Part shown: one piece after another, positions 43,984 through 58,600 of the stretch
Position numbering within the stretch: position 1 is the stretch's first letter
Layout of the letters: each line of letters opens with the position of its first letter
Assembly: GCA_017607445.1 (NCBI GenBank)
Contig: JAEVHH010000002.1
Span: 2,037,501 to 2,101,500, forward strand
Length of the DNA stretch: 64,000 nt
Direction: 5' to 3'
Source of the DNA: Histoplasma ohiense
Lineage: Eukaryota; Ascomycota; Eurotiomycetes; Onygenales; Ajellomycetaceae
Notes under the pieces: generated by a model
The model's database searches: none
What the model was told of the DNA's origin: nothing
Seen by the model: the letters and a program-made list of their open reading frames with translations, nothing else
Program-made: the position numbers and the translations under genes

Positions 43984-46900
43984 TCATTTATTATCTCTGG
44001 ATGCAAGAACAGCCGTCGCTGTGACAAAGCCAATAATAATTAACACCAAAAACACCGCTCCAAACACCTGGCGTGCAACACGAATATCCTTCTCATGAAA
44101 CTGCGCCACTTCTCCTCTTGATCTCCAGTTTATCAGCCAATTAGCTCTTTGTCCCACCATCGCAATATAGGCCAGCAAAAGCCATCCCAGAGGTAACATA
44201 ATTGTTGAACCAATGATGACCTCCCGACCCACACGCCGCTGGAGGGCAAAGCTGGTCGTCGAAGTTGAAGCAACAACATTGTCCTGTTGTCTGGATTTGG
44301 TTGACATCTTGAATAGACGTGGCGGGGTAGAGAAGGCGTAACGTCCGTTTTCTGAACAGTACCACTGGCCAGTTTCGAGTTCTTCATTGATATTGACGAG
44401 TCTACTGGTAACGGTATGGGACCGGTGAGGGATTGTACTTCGCTCAGAGACTGGTCGCGGAGGAGGGTCCATTCTGTTCTGATGAGAAGTTGTAGCAAGG
44501 ATGGGGTCATTTAATTGTCGAATACGTTCTCGAACGAGATCTTCGCGTGATGGAGACTTAACGCGTCTTTTGGCGGTTTCATTATCGTTGTCATGGGTAA
44601 GGGGCCAGCGTAATCTGGGGATCGCGGGGCGCTGACCATGCTGGAGTCTGGTTTCAGATATCAGTGACCGGCTTTTGTGGGAGGATCCAGTGCCATTGCA
44701 TGTAGTGAGCGTAATTCCATCACCAGAGGATCTATTTAGGAGACGAGGAGGAGAGGAATTCAACTGAGGATCCAGAATAAGCTGGTCGGTGGAGGAGAAT
44801 GCTGCAAGATGAGCCCTTTCAGGCATTTGGAGGACGTCTCCTTGTTTTCTGCCGTCGCCAGGGAAATAGTCGCGAGGGGAAGAACGAATGGCTGCGGTCA
44901 GAGGCAAGGAATGCTGACTATTGCACTCATTAGCTGGAAGGTTTTCTGTTGAGAACATGCTCATTCTAGGGTACTTGTGGGAAAATGGCCTTTTGGGGTG
45001 GCTGTTGAAATATTTAAAAGGATGGGAGAGAATACTGGTGGGGTTGTTGGTTGTGTTGTGCTTTGTAGACGAAAAGGGGTTATGTTTGTGTTGTATGCGA
45101 ACACGGGAAGAACTATCTTCATTGAGAACCGACATCGGCATGTCCTGGAAGGACGACACGGTACACCAGTCAGACGAAGCAGTGGCAGACGGGCCAAGGC
45201 GCTCAATCACAGAATTCTGGTGACATTGCGCGTCAAGGGATGTTTGATCGTGTTCATGTAAATGTCGATACTGCGGTTGTTGATGGTACGAGAAATCAAT
45301 GAAATCAGACTTACAACTTGGGTCAACAGGATCAGGGCCAAATCGGGAAGCCTGGTATAGGCTTTGTTTTCTCAATCGCGACTTCCATTTATCGAGGACT
45401 GGCGGTGGCGTTTTAAAGGGATGAACATGTGGTCTGCTCAGGGGCGTTGGATGTTGATACTGTGAGGTGGAGACAATAAGAGGTGCAGGACACACTTCAG
45501 TTGATGCCTTGAGCACTGGCATTGGGTTTGACAGATGGTTCACGTTACCAACGGGTTTACCTGCATATTGATAGACTGGCGGCAGGATATCATTTCCAGT
45601 CGTTGGCCTTTGATGGAGTCTGTGTGGATGGGAGGGGTCTCTTTGTCCTGGATGAACCGTGACTGGGTTGCTAGGGTAGCCAGGGAAATCTTGATGTTTC
45701 CCGAGTAATTGCAACGAGGACCAAGGTTGCGTCTCCGCATTTGCAAGGCTTCCATAACTGGAGAAATTAGCTAAACTACTACCTGTATCCACTTTTGAGA
45801 AATCAGATCTCATATCAATTCTGAACTGCTGGCTTTCTGCAACTGTTTGCCAAGTTTGAGCATCTTCCTCCTCATTCCACATGGACCCTTCCAGCTTAGT
45901 ATTGCTCTCAAGAGCACTGCCAAATTCCATCTGATTAGCCAACCTCTCGTTCTCTTTTGAGAGAGATTTCATATTACATATGTTTGTCCTTAATCCACTC
46001 CCCTTTGAACGAGATGACAAGGTAGAGGGCAATTTTAAGCGAGATCTCAGCGATGAAAAGGTTCCCAAACCGCTCAGCCTAGGGCTCGATGCAGTTTGAC
46101 TGCTCCCCGGCCCCATATCTTCGTATTCATCGCCTGGAAAATCATTCTCTGCAATGCCAGATATGGAACTGGATTGAATTGTGCCAGGGTCTCCGCCCAT
46201 AATTAGAGTTGGATCAGAACCGTGCCTTGGAGAGGTCTGGGAACTGATGTCGTGGAGCCTCTCCAGAATATTGTTGGCACGGTGGGAATCCAGGTTCGGA
46301 CGAAGGTTCGAGCAACCAGGGGAATAGGGTATTGGAGACATCCCAGTATTTACGCCAGTTGGGTGAGATTCCAGTGGATGGATGGGTTTAGAAAAATTTA
46401 GGCTTGATATTGGATTCCCTTGATATCCATGTCGACGCTCCTCACAGGAGAGATGAGTGGACAGTTGGGGGTCAACCAAATACGAGTTGTTGGTTCGGAC
46501 TCCATTGGCCAAGGCCTGATCATGTAGCTCTGGAGGAGGTTCATCGTTTTCTGAGTACACAGAAATAGAACATTGTCGCACCAGCTGGGATTCGGGGCGG
46601 CTTTCAAAGGGACCTGGCTGAGGGCATGCCGCAACAGAGACGATATTTTCTTCAACAAGTGCTTCGATGTCTGCTGAGAGGCGTTCCAAAGGGTTAGAAA
46701 CACTGCGACGATAGTTTGTGATTGTTTTAATGCTTGCTTTGCTACCTCTGCGTTTCCTACCATCTTCGGAAGAACTCCGTTTTTTGACCCGAGAATGGGC
46801 CGTTTGCGGATTCAATTGACGGGTTGTGAGGTTGGAGAGTAGGTTGGACGCGCCGCTCGCGCGAAGTTTCTTCCATTGGAAGAAATGTTTTACACCTGAA

Positions 46901-48552
46901 GGCCGAGGTTTTATGAGTTTGGAAGTGTACCTTTTGGTGACTTCTCCTTGTGGTTGACAGCTAGAACGCGAAGGTTTGCCCGAGAAGTAACTTGACAGTT
47001 GGCCAATTGAAGCGCCGCGAACGACTAGATCCGCGAGTGTAGTTCTTGGATCCTCAGTGCCATCTTGCGGAGGGATGGATGTCGATTCGATCTCCTGGAA
47101 AGGACGATCAATGGCTTTATTTTCTACTGATGTCAAAACAGGATTACATTCGTTAGAAACAACAAGGTCTGAGGTGAAGCCCTCACCGAAATAGGACGCA
47201 AGCAGACCAGAACAATTGGGGGGACGAGTGACAGGGGATCTGTCAGCGGTCATGTCCAATGGAGCCTCCATATTCAGATCATTTATGGAGTGATCTGTGT
47301 GTGGAGACAGGAGAAAGAGGTTGTTTCTTTGGTTCGTTATGCGCGAAGTAATGGATGAATGGGCTGTCGGAAGGTCCTCGAACAAAGCCAGTGGAGATAT
47401 GGGTCGACACTCCTCTCTCTCTTTCCTAGATTGACTCCCGTATTCCAGGGGGGTTTGTTGTTGTTCCCGACGAATTTCTCTGGTTGGGGTGCCTTGGTTG
47501 AAAAACTGAGAAGACATTGGGTCGAAAAAAGGGGCGGGTGCTGAGAGCCCCTTCTGTAATGCAAGAGGCTTGGAAGATACGGGAAATCTAGGTGACTTAG
47601 GCGGGTTGAGTATCTCAAATGAAACGCCCTTGTGGCGAAGCTTAGTGTTTGAGCAATCTGGCCGTTGGAATAGAGCAGAATCCGAAGAACTTTTGTGATG
47701 AGACATGATCCTGACGGGAATCTGTTTTAAGCGGTGCCTGAACGCGTTCTGACGCGTTTCATTAGTCAACACGTCCGACCTCTGTGCAAAAGCGCAATAT
47801 ATAAATCACATCATAACTGGCGTGTGAGGAAAGGAGCACTAGAAAGCCTAACAACGTATTAAAATCCTAAAAGGGGAAAAAAAAAAAAAAAAAAAAAAAT
47901 CGCTCACCAATTTCCTGATTCCGGTGCTTGCGCTCGCTATACTAGCAGCAGGAGTGCGGGGTGGAGGTGAAGGAGAAGAATTCGCCAGAGGGGGGGGTTG
48001 CTGAGATGAAGTGTTAAGAGCAGCAGTGAATGGATGAATGATGTGTGATAATGACGTAGCCTCCCCTAGCATGTGGTGGGGAATATATTCATGAAAACTT
48101 CCTTCATCTTGGCCGGATCGCGATGACCTTACTGAGTCTAGGGGATATATTGGAGATACTGATGATGCAGGGCTGGGAGGGGGAGAAGGTGGAGCTGTAG
48201 GGGATCGAACAAGATTGAGGTTCAAAGCTTTAGGCTTCCTTCTCAATGTTTTTCGCGGGCCGGAAACAGAGGCCTCATCCAGATGCGGACGGGAGAGGGT
48301 TTTACGGTATTCATGCAGGGAAAGCCCGACCGAAGCCTGTCTGCTCCCAACGGGATGCAGAGAAACTAGGACAGTTGGATCAGGACTTAGTGGAGGGGAT
48401 AGAGGTCGTGAGGTGGGAGCGGAGCAAGTTCGGCGAATCGAATCAGTGGAGAAAAGAGGTAGCGGAATAGGGACCTCTGAGTATGAATGAAATTGTCGAT
48501 ATTCATCAACGCTCACACCACTCCAGATGTCATCGGCCGCTATGAAATCCAT
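43984..48552 (-). CDS. large disordered protein with two C-terminal membrane segments
   Basis: Two exons, 48552-47908 and 47781-43984, give 1480 aa. The intron of 126 bases (TTG|GTGAGC to CACAG|AGG) includes a 21-base T run on the coding strand and keeps frame. No catalytic domain is recognised. Almost the whole protein is Ser/Pro/Arg-rich and probably disordered. Only the last about 80 residues are clearly hydrophobic: VIIGSTIMLPLGWLLLAYIAMVG and QVFGAVFLVLIIIGFVTATAV, a hairpin of two membrane helices separated by a polar loop (QRANWLINWRSRGEVAQF). This predicts a tail-anchored-like protein with a very long cytosolic arm full of S/T-P sites. The N-terminal MDFIAADDIWSGVSVDEYRQFHSYS might be a short conserved motif. 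Probably a lineage-specific fungal protein. Function unknown. Confidence 0.75.
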
Positions 48553-51500
48553 ATTCCCGTAAACTTAACCACAGCCAAGCATATGTAAAATGGAGGTATG
48601 TGGTTCTAAAGCACAAGTTGGATCCTTTCCGCTAACGTAGTTATATAGGAGTGCTGCGATGTGATAATAGATGATGAAAAGCAATGCCTGTTGAGGCCTT
48701 TCAAAGCATATCTATCTAGACCGAAGCTGGACCATGAAGTCACCAATTGAAATCGACGAAAGAACCATGAATACGGGCTGTTGGTTCCCGAGTTAAATAT
48801 TGTCATCAACAGACCTTTGCATCATGTCAACATTATGGCCAGTGAGTTCTCTGAGTGAGCCACGGGTTTGGGTTGGGGGATGAATGAATATCAATGATGT
48901 CTTACCAGTGTTGTGTGTTGTCACTGATCCCTGAGAAACCAGTCTCGAATCTTTTTACCTTCCAAAGTCGGCCTCTGATCAGAATAGTTTAGATATGACA
49001 GTGCAATGCACGATGTCCGATATACATGGAAATATCAGCCAAATGAAGCGGAGAGAATTAACCTCCTGAAGGGAAGTGAAAAAGTTTGTGGTGTTGATTG
49101 AGGTTGCAAGGGACAGTAAGGCGTAGCAAAAGCCAGCCGTTGCCATACTCAAATTCCCCTCAATTGTAACACGACAAATACGGCAGTAAATATCATATCA
49201 AAAGAGATGGTATAAATTCATTCTATTGAAAAATGAAATATTCAAGCAAGAAAATGGAAAGAAGATATCCAATACGATATCAGGGATTGAAAGGCTGGAT
49301 ATAGGGAATACCGTCACCCCATCCACACAGTCCGTATTGCCTGGAGTACGCGATACACACCAACACCGCCTTAACAAGATCACATTTATTTCTTTATGGT
49401 GGGGTTGGGCGACCCAGCCCAACTTGCAAGCCATGGACCCGCCGGGTACACGTTCGCCATGTTAATGGACTTGAATAATGGTAGTGTGGATGTTTCGCCT
49501 CAAACCACAAACAGTCCAGTTGGGATGGACGTGACCAAAGGGGTGGGATGCCGGTAGCCAATGAGGAGGGCGAATGCGACATTTCTGACACAGGCTTGTC
49601 CAGGCCCCAGCACCTCGTTTCTGCCAGTTATCGTTCAGAATTAGGATGTTGATCATGAAAGGGACATCCAAAAAGTGCCGGCTGATGGTCAACAGTTTGC
49701 TAGTGGATGTCCAGCAAGGCCAGACGTGGCGCTCTTTTCTGATATCATCGTGGAATATTCAGATCCAATAAAGCCCACTCTGCAAGGAACCCGCCTAAGC
49801 GGCCGATCGTGGATGTCCTGGGGATGGGCTGCGGGTGTGGGGGAACACGGCGAGTAATTCGGAAGGCTGTAACATCAGCCAAATGGTCGCCTGCAATTGC
49901 AATAACTACCTCACGCGGCTCTTTCTAGTCGCCCGTTGAAGTGTGATGGACCTAATCAACCCAGGAAATGGGTGGGATGAACGCTTTTCCTGGTAAAAAG
50001 CTATTTTTGAAGGTGTCCCACAGACGGTCTGAATTCCTGAGAATTATTTTCGGTGATTTCCCTCTCCTTCGTGAAAAATCGCACAGTTATACCGCGACAA
50101 CCGCGCTCTCCAGGCATTTTGGCAACTCACTAATTAATTTGACCAAATATGGCCATATGACAATCCCATTGCGTGGCAAAATAAAAAGGGGGAGAAAGAG
50201 ACAAACAGAAAACAAAAACCCGTTGCTGAGCTACTTCATTGAGGGCAAAGGAGCAACGGACATCCGTGGGATCCAATGGGCATGTTCCCGGGCCCTTTGA
50301 GAGTTATGAACCACGCTCTGGAACCGTCACATCGAGTGGCTTTCTCTCCCAGCCAATTATGAGACAGTTTTCAACTTTTTTTGTTCACGATCTTATTCTC
50401 TTACTTTTTGTGCCTGGCAGACATCAACAGTTTACTCAACCTGCCGGGATGGAAAGGTGGGTATATACCGGAGGTCCTCGTCCCCACTCAGCGGCACTAT
50501 CGGATCGGAAAACAGGGTAATAATGGCCACCCTACATATCATATGGTATATCATTCGATCCCATGTCTGAAAGGAAACACTTGCAATCTCCTTCCCCAGC
50601 GATTTCTGTTGAATAATGCTATTGGGAATGGGCGGTTGGCTCCGCTTTTTGAGATGGCAGCTCCTTATTTCTTTTCAATTACCCATCAATAATCATATCC
50701 TCTTGGCTGACACAGCCATGCCTACTCCCTCTCCCATTACCCTTTGAAATATGGTTGGTTGTTTGCTTTCAGATTGAGAAAGTTGTCAACGTCAGATTCT
50801 CCTATCTATATCTGCAGGGGTCAATTCGCTCGGGGCTTTATATACAACACATGCATTGGAAAAGGCAGAGTATTAAGATCATTCATTTTATTACGACTTT
50901 CACATGTCATGTCCTTCCTGCCAACTTCATTAGGATAGGGAGAAGTCAATGATGTGGATAGACTGGTGAAGGTTGGATCAAACAATTGAGGTAAACAATA
51001 TCATTTCTGCGAGTGTTTGGCAGCTGCGCCACATGCATATCCCTGCTTCAATGAATGAAAACTAGCAGGTAGGTCTTTGTTGCAAAGTCCGCGCAGCCAA
51101 AAGAGAGTACATACGAAATTTATTTTTTAGAAAAATCTCTTCACCAACCTGTGACATAATTGCTACAGGATTTGCATATGACAGTACCTAAAATATATGT
51201 CGAATAGTAGGGAATACAACTCCAGGAATGGCCAATATTGGTTCATAAAACCTGGCTATCCTTACAGCTATGTCCCGGAAATCTGCACGGCGGGTATTTG
51301 ATATTAGCATGTGAAGAACGCTTTCCTTTGAAATGCACTAACACATGCTACACATCGCTTTGAAACAAAACAAAGCACAGAGCTTATCGAAGCTATGATC
51401 TCCATTCCTCGCTGCTTTCCGGTTTGAAAAGTTAGTAAATATTGAGTGCGGGTGTGGTGCATATGTGGCTTGGTGCATACATTCTGCATGAGGCGGTGCA

Positions 51501-52649
51501 CATCCTATCCTCTTGAAGACATCCCATGACAGCCTGCATAGACCAATCACATCATCCCGTAGTGTCTGGTGTATGCAATTGAAGTATCAAATTGCCTGAC
51601 ATGTGAGAGACTGAGGCAGGAACTGCTGCAACTCGACCAAATTTATTCTCAAAATTTGTCTAGGAAGCAAGGACCCCCAAAAGTCTCCACTTTCAAGCTG
51701 AGTTTCATTCCGGTCAGCCCTACCAAGTCGATTCCTGTTTGGCTGCTGAAAGTTAGTGGAGTGGTGCATGGTACTTAAATAAAATAAAATAAAATACATA
51801 CGATATACATATCAGAAAAGTTACTATTTCACCACTTTTGAGCATGTGAATGTATCAGCTCCAGGCAGATTCCTAGGGGTAAAAAAGGGGCCATCTGCCT
51901 TAAGGCTGCCCGTGCTGTTTGCTAGAGCAAGACCAATAGACCTCAAGAACTGAAATTTAAACCAAAAAATCTTTTGTACGTAAATTTATGCATAGATTTA
52001 TCCGGGGTTATATGCTAACACTAATCAATCTCTTAACAACAACGAAAGAAAAACGAAATAAAGCAATGGAAAATTGCCATGCAGCGCGCGATATGTGGGG
52101 CAGAGATTTAGGGCAGAATCAAATAGAACAGCATGATATATGCGTGGAGGACTGCTATCGTAATGATATAATGGTAAGAAATACCTAGCCGGATAATAAA
52201 GCAAAACAATCTTTATGTCATAACAATGGTATCGTTCCAAAGAAAAACGGGGTAATATTAAAACGAAAATGAAAAACGATGAGCAACTCCAAAATTGCCC
52301 TAGGGTTTCCAAAATAAGAGGGAAATAAAGAAAAACTCTGTCCTCATAAAGCCTGATCTGCTAGGTCATGAATGGAAAGCTTCAGACTTCATAGTGCTCG
52401 AGAAACGGTCGTGGTAGAGGAAACGGCTGTGAGAGACGCTAGGTAATGACATTCGTGAGTGAGCCTGTAATAATTCGGGTAATGGGCTTCGGGGCAGAGG
52501 GAGTGCAACGAATAGAAGACATAGCGAAGTTAGGAGGCGAGAATAGAGTGTGTGAACGAAAGCGGGTACGGAGAGAAATCAAGGATTGGTTCAGTGGAAA
52601 GTTAGTTGGGCATAGCTAGAAATATTTCCGGCACCAGCATTATCCGGGT
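48553..52649. other. 4.1-kb spacer without a recognised gene
   Basis: The gap separates the start of the large membrane-hairpin gene and the 3' end of atg2, both minus strand. ORFs are short and scattered. None shows family motifs, and no tRNA-like A/B boxes were seen. Short AT repeats occur (for example AAAAT units at 51777-51796). It may hold a long promoter, a noncoding transcript or unrecognised multi-exon genes. Confidence 0.45.
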
Positions 52650-55600
52650 TCAGTGTCGTTTGTATTTCTAGAATAAACAAATTAGTAAATAATAACAAAT
52701 TTAGTAGGTGGAGCAAAAAGTGGGTAGGAGGATGGGAGCTTACATCCTCAACTCGTCTTCTGTTAGTAGGATCCAGTGAATTTCCTGCACCCAATAACGT
52801 TTGCCCAAGAGCCTTCGATGCGCCAATAGCAGGCCTCAAAATGACCGTAGGGGCTCGTTTCAACAGTGCCCTCGCAGCGCCTTGTGCACTTCCACTCTCC
52901 ATCACTTCTCCCGGCACAGCAACAATCGCATCACGTGCCATGAGGAGATCTCGTTCAAGGCTCGCATACGCACCACGTAAACCTTGCACGACACCAACCG
53001 GCTGATCTGCATAAGGAGAGAATTGTTTTTGCTGCTCCTCATCGGCCGAATCGTCATCTGTTATTGCGACATAGCGTTGAGACCCAACACCACCTGGTGC
53101 ATTAAGGAAATCTTCAGTGCCTTGAAGGACGGTCTGGGTGCCAATGGCAAGTTTAGCACCCAGCTTCACAAGTTCGTTGGTCGTGGTTTTGGCAAACGCT
53201 AGAGCGCCTTTCTGGATGCTGCGTACGATACGGCCGTCTTTCTTATACTCTCGCATTGGAATGACAACTAGGTCTTTGAATCCACTGCCAACGCCGACAA
53301 GAGACTTGATCGGCGCTAGACCGGCAAGAACTCCTGGAAGTTGATTGGCCTTGATGTCCGGCATCCATATATCGTTGAGAGTTACACCTAATTTCTCGAA
53401 TCCCGAAACGCCGTAGATAATTACGTGGCGGAGGACCATGTCAGCTTCTTCAAGAACGAAGAAGTTCATGAATTCTGTAGTCCGTCCTGACCGTAGGCTG
53501 CCATAATCTACCCTCTTTGGTTTGAAATCCAATCTGACACGAACGGCATTCACTTCGACCCTTTGCAAGAAAGGTTGTTCGGTTGGCGAAGTATCAGCTG
53601 GCGCCGAATCGTCCTTGAATTCGAAAAACCGAGTCATGAAATCAAGAGCATCTTGATCAACATGAAGACGGAGGGGAAGAATAGTGGCCTGAGAAGGGAG
53701 TTAGCACAATGCGTTGATCCCAAGCATAAAATCACGACAAAAAATAAGTTTTGTGAGGTATAGATAGATACCTTAAGAATGATTTCCGACGCGGCAAGCT
53801 CCGCTACCGGCTTGACGTTCAGTATTTCCAGGTGAACCATACCCGTGCCGTTCTCCTTTTCGCCCGCATCATACATGTATGTGGCAAATTTTCTCCAGTT
53901 GGACGATGGCACATGGTCAAAAATTTCCAGATCATTCACTCTAATATCCAAGGAGCTTTGGGTCTCTCCAGATCCGGGAGGAAATACTACCAAATCTGCA
54001 GATATGCCCTTCAGTTCAAATGTCATCTTTTGGCGTTTGCTACGATTTAATCTGAGCTTCTTGCTCCTTTTGGAAGGGGCTTTGATTGTAGCTGCTGACC
54101 CGTCGGTCATCGTCGTGGTTGTGGCAAAACTGCCTGTCTCGCTGGCTAAATCATCGATATGAGCGTTAATATCCTCTCGCAGCTGTTGAGGGTTTCGATT
54201 CGAAGGAATTCCGATATAAATGGAATTAAACAGGAAGTCCCCAATCACGTCTTCTTCGCTGCCCATCTGGGGAGAAGAGCGACCACCAATTCGTGAAAAC
54301 TTTTCACTAGCTTTTGCCTCAACATCCTTAACGGCTTTAGAAATCGCATCCCTCGTGTGTTGCCAGTCAAAGCCATCAAAGAGGTTCCATATGAAATGGA
54401 CGTCACGAACCCTCACTCTAAGCGGACTACCGTGAAGTTTGGCATCATTTGTGAGGGCGTAGGTATTATATGTGGAGTCCCATCTATGCGCTGTGCCTCC
54501 AACTGCAGACTTTCGTGCGAAATGGTCTTCTTGGAAATCCAAACTCGAAACGCTAGATGAGACGTGAGCTTCAGAATAGAAGCTTTCGAGAAGCCTCTTC
54601 GGTCCGTGCGCCAGTCCTGGAAGGGCATCATCTGCGTCGCTAGTACCAGATATATGCATGTTACGACCCGGATCATGTTTCCCTGATTCTAGGGTCACAG
54701 GATAAAAGTCACTGACGTATTCAAGTTCCTCAGCTAAATCGCCCTCTTTCTCGTCAACAGGATAGCTATTTGATAGATTACCAACTTCCCGAATGGGGCT
54801 CGTTTCGAATGCGTTCCCCGTAAAAGAGCTCAGCATGTCATCGATGGGCATGACTTCAGTTCGATATTTGAGCGATTTGTTCGGAGGTGAAGGAGGCGCC
54901 AGCTCATTTAGAATGGTAATCAATGTTTGAGTAGAATCAGCGCACGTTTCCAGAATGAGTAAGTCATCTCTTACCTCAACGTCGACGGACTTCTCGCCGT
55001 TGTCGTCAAGTTGCATTACATTTACGACAACAGCAGCCGACGAGAGATAACAAACAGGCACATATCCCATGCCGTGTAGAAGTTGAACCTGGTTGCTTTG
55101 ACTATCGCTGGACGTTCGTGTATGAGAGCTACCATGCGTCCCCACATTTCGAGAGTCGTTTATGATCATCACAGTGGCCTTTTGGATTTCCAAACAAGCA
55201 TCAAGGGTATCATCTTTATCCAGTGATCCTGAAAATTTCGCAGATGTGAAAACTGTTATGCCCCTGGCAGGAGATTTTCGAGGGTTGAGTCCAACTAAAC
55301 AGTCTCTTAAAGTGATTGAAAGCTTTGATGGAACTGGAGAGGGCCTGGAGCTCACCGAGCTCATCGAGGATTCCGTCAGCCGATGAATTGTCGTTTCTTG
55401 GGACTTCAACTCAGAAAGGTTGACAACAGAATTGGCAATATTAGTAGCAAAATCTTCAGCACTCATGTCGTTGTCAAGACCGAGAAAAGCGACGATTGAA
55501 GGCACTGTATATTCAAAACGGACGTTGGAGAGTTTTATTTTGACGGTTGGGTCCATTTCATCCGCAATGAATCGTGCCATGATCATAGGCAGCGCTACAA

Positions 55601-58600
55601 TGTTAGTTTCATCCTGGGAGTTCGCGGCTTCCCCAACGAGTTCCTCATCATCATTTCGTGAAACCACGAGTGTGGAAACACGGGCCGCCATAAGAGATGG
55701 AATGCCAACATGCGCAGCTTCCATCCCTGTTAGAGAAATTTCGATATCGCCTATTCTTCCTCCAAGGGCAACTCCACAAGAACATTCTTGAACAAGGACT
55801 AATGTAAGTATGCCTGGTCGATCATCTTGTGGGAGATATTTTGTGACTGTAGAGAGTTTAGCCAGTTCATTCCCCAAGCTTGATAAAGGTCTGAGCATCT
55901 CCGGTTCAGGAAAATCAGCCTTGAGGTTTCCAACGGTTAATCGAAGGACAGCTCCTTGTTTCCTCTGTCTAAACAAGGTGTCAAGCATTATGTCGTCGTC
56001 TTCGCCGTACCTGTCTTTGGATGGAGTCAAAAGTAAAAGAAGTCTATCCAAGTCTTCCTCCATTGGCGCAAACATAAACTGGGTGCGAATATTCAGTAAA
56101 TTGACAATCGCACTAGCCTCGGCGTTATAAACATCATTTAAGAGAGGACCCGTCAATTTGCCTTTGTCAATTTGAACTGTTATTCCCGCTGGCCGACTCA
56201 CGATCTTGACGGCGGTTGTCTTAAGTTTCAAGCTGCACCTGTCTCCTTGCAACGTCATGACAAATCCTTTCATTCGAGCATTAATTTTCCAGGGGATAGG
56301 ATTAACTCCGGAGCTACCAACCGGCAACGGCCGGGCTTTAGAAGAAGCTACTTCAAAATGAACTCCACGAGGCCGTTGGTTGGTAGCAACTTTGCCACCT
56401 TTTATGGTGGAGGTTGACGAAATTGAATTGCCCAACTCCAAAATAGTGCTTAATCCGCCAAACCAGTTCAAGGTTTCGTCAAGCCGTTGAAGATTAAATG
56501 AAAAATGGACTGGAAGGGTTGCTAAGTCCACTGTGGTGTTTCCTTTGGTTGAGAGCACGGATAGTGAAATGTCTCCTCGTTTCAAATGGAAATCATCTCG
56601 TATGGAATCGCGCATTTTAAGCCCTTCATCAAACGATATGATATCTTCTGATGCATGGCCAAATGTGAACTTGGTGACATTAAGAATAAATTCCGAGGCG
56701 TCACCTCGGACAGACGATTTGAAGTTTATTCCCGACAATGTTACGCGTAGGATGATCTCGCTAACTTCGGGATTATAATGTAAACTTGTAGCGTTGAGGG
56801 CGGAATGATAGATAGGAAGATGCTCCAAGAATCTAATCGAGCAGTTTGCGAGTGTGAGGTTTAAGGGCAAGGTCGTTGCGTGTTTACTCTCACTTCGGCA
56901 TTTCTCATTCTGAGTGGTAGGATTCCAAGTCGAAACGAGCCTTTGCCCCATCATTGTCAAAATCCATCCACAGGCGATGTCAACCTCAATAGTAATAGTA
57001 GGGACATCAACTAAAATTGTACCAGCATGGAATCCCGGGACACTGGTATCATCTTGCTGTGGGGATGCCAATTGATGAAGGGGTTGGGAGAAGATCAATT
57101 CTCTCCGCGGCTGCTGAGAGGCAAGATGTTTAGAAAGATTAACCGGCTCCTCATTGGTAGCAGAATCTGTAAAGCTCATAGTTGACGTCTCAATATGGTC
57201 AAATTCGTTTCTTGGAGAGTTTTGTGTCGGCACATCCTGAGATTTCGTGTTTTTTTGGTCCAAGGACGGCAACCATACCGCCAGTTTATCAATTTCAAGG
57301 ACCCGTTTGGCAATCCTGGGTATATAATCTGGTAAACGTGATGGGGACTTGATTTCAGCTTCTGTAAAGCCTGATTGATTTGGGTTAGACAGTAAGGGAC
57401 TTCCTAACACGTGTGAAGTATCTCGAGTTTCACCATTCTCCAATTGAACAAGTGGTTTTGCTTTTGGAGTTCCCTCTGAAGTCGTTGAAGTAGGTTCAAC
57501 ATCCGTTGACGGAGCCAAGGAAGGAGAATAGACATTTCTCGTGCTTGCCTCATATTTTGGTGATTCCCAACCCCCAGGCATGTCCGGAAGAGATCCAGCC
57601 GATGTGGAGCTCAGGACGCTCATATATATACTTGTTGCTTCTTCATGAGTAAATATTTTAGACTTCGACAGGTCTTCGACGACGGAAGCAGATTCTGAAT
57701 GGCTTCTTTGCGGGGTACTAGACCCGGATCTACTTGGTTCTTGTGTGCAGGGCACGTTATCTGAAACGGAAGCCTCAATCTCGTCCCGACTAGGCTCTGA
57801 AAATTCGGGTTGGTATTCAACAGGCGGTGTTTCTAGATGCTGGGATGGATGGTTTGTAGAATGAGTGGAACTTTCCATTGAATGGAACATGTGATCGTCC
57901 GGTAAGGATGTTGGACTCCGTGGCCGAGGGGTATCCCCTGACGGTTCATCGGTCGGATCGGTCGGATCAGAAATCGAAGGAGGAGAACTTTGAAACTCAT
58001 CAAGGTTGGATCGTATAGATTCATCGAGAGAGATAGGGTTATCCATTATGTTTTCAGAATAGTGGTTCTCAGTCATCGGGCGAGTTTGGTCCAAATAGCT
58101 TCCAGCTCCGTATTCATATTCCGTCCCAGCATCTGAGAACCTGCCATCGTCTGTATACACCGAATCCGCCAGATGATGGTTGGAAGCCCTATCTTCCAAT
58201 AGCGAAGGCTGATCGAGGATAGTTCCGCGTGACATTACAAGAGACGAACCGGAGGAAGAAGATGTGGGCGCAGGGGAGGAGGCATTTAGTGGGGAGTGGC
58301 TAAGCTTAGAATGAATAGAGCGAGTGGAATGAGTGACGGAGGGGGATTTAAGAGACGGAGGGACGAAATGAGAATAATTCGAGAAGACGCCCGCATCCGC
58401 AAGGAATATCAAGTTAATTTGTGAGAATGAGATAAAGCGTTTACCAGGTTTCAGCTCTGGGTTTTCCTCCATAGGCGATACGACGCTGTCTATGGATATA
58501 TTTTGGATCGTAAACATAGCCGTAACAGGATCTACCGTTAGATTTTGCGGACTGTTCGACGTTCTATCGTGGCCTACTTCCATGTCGATTTCGAAAACCA

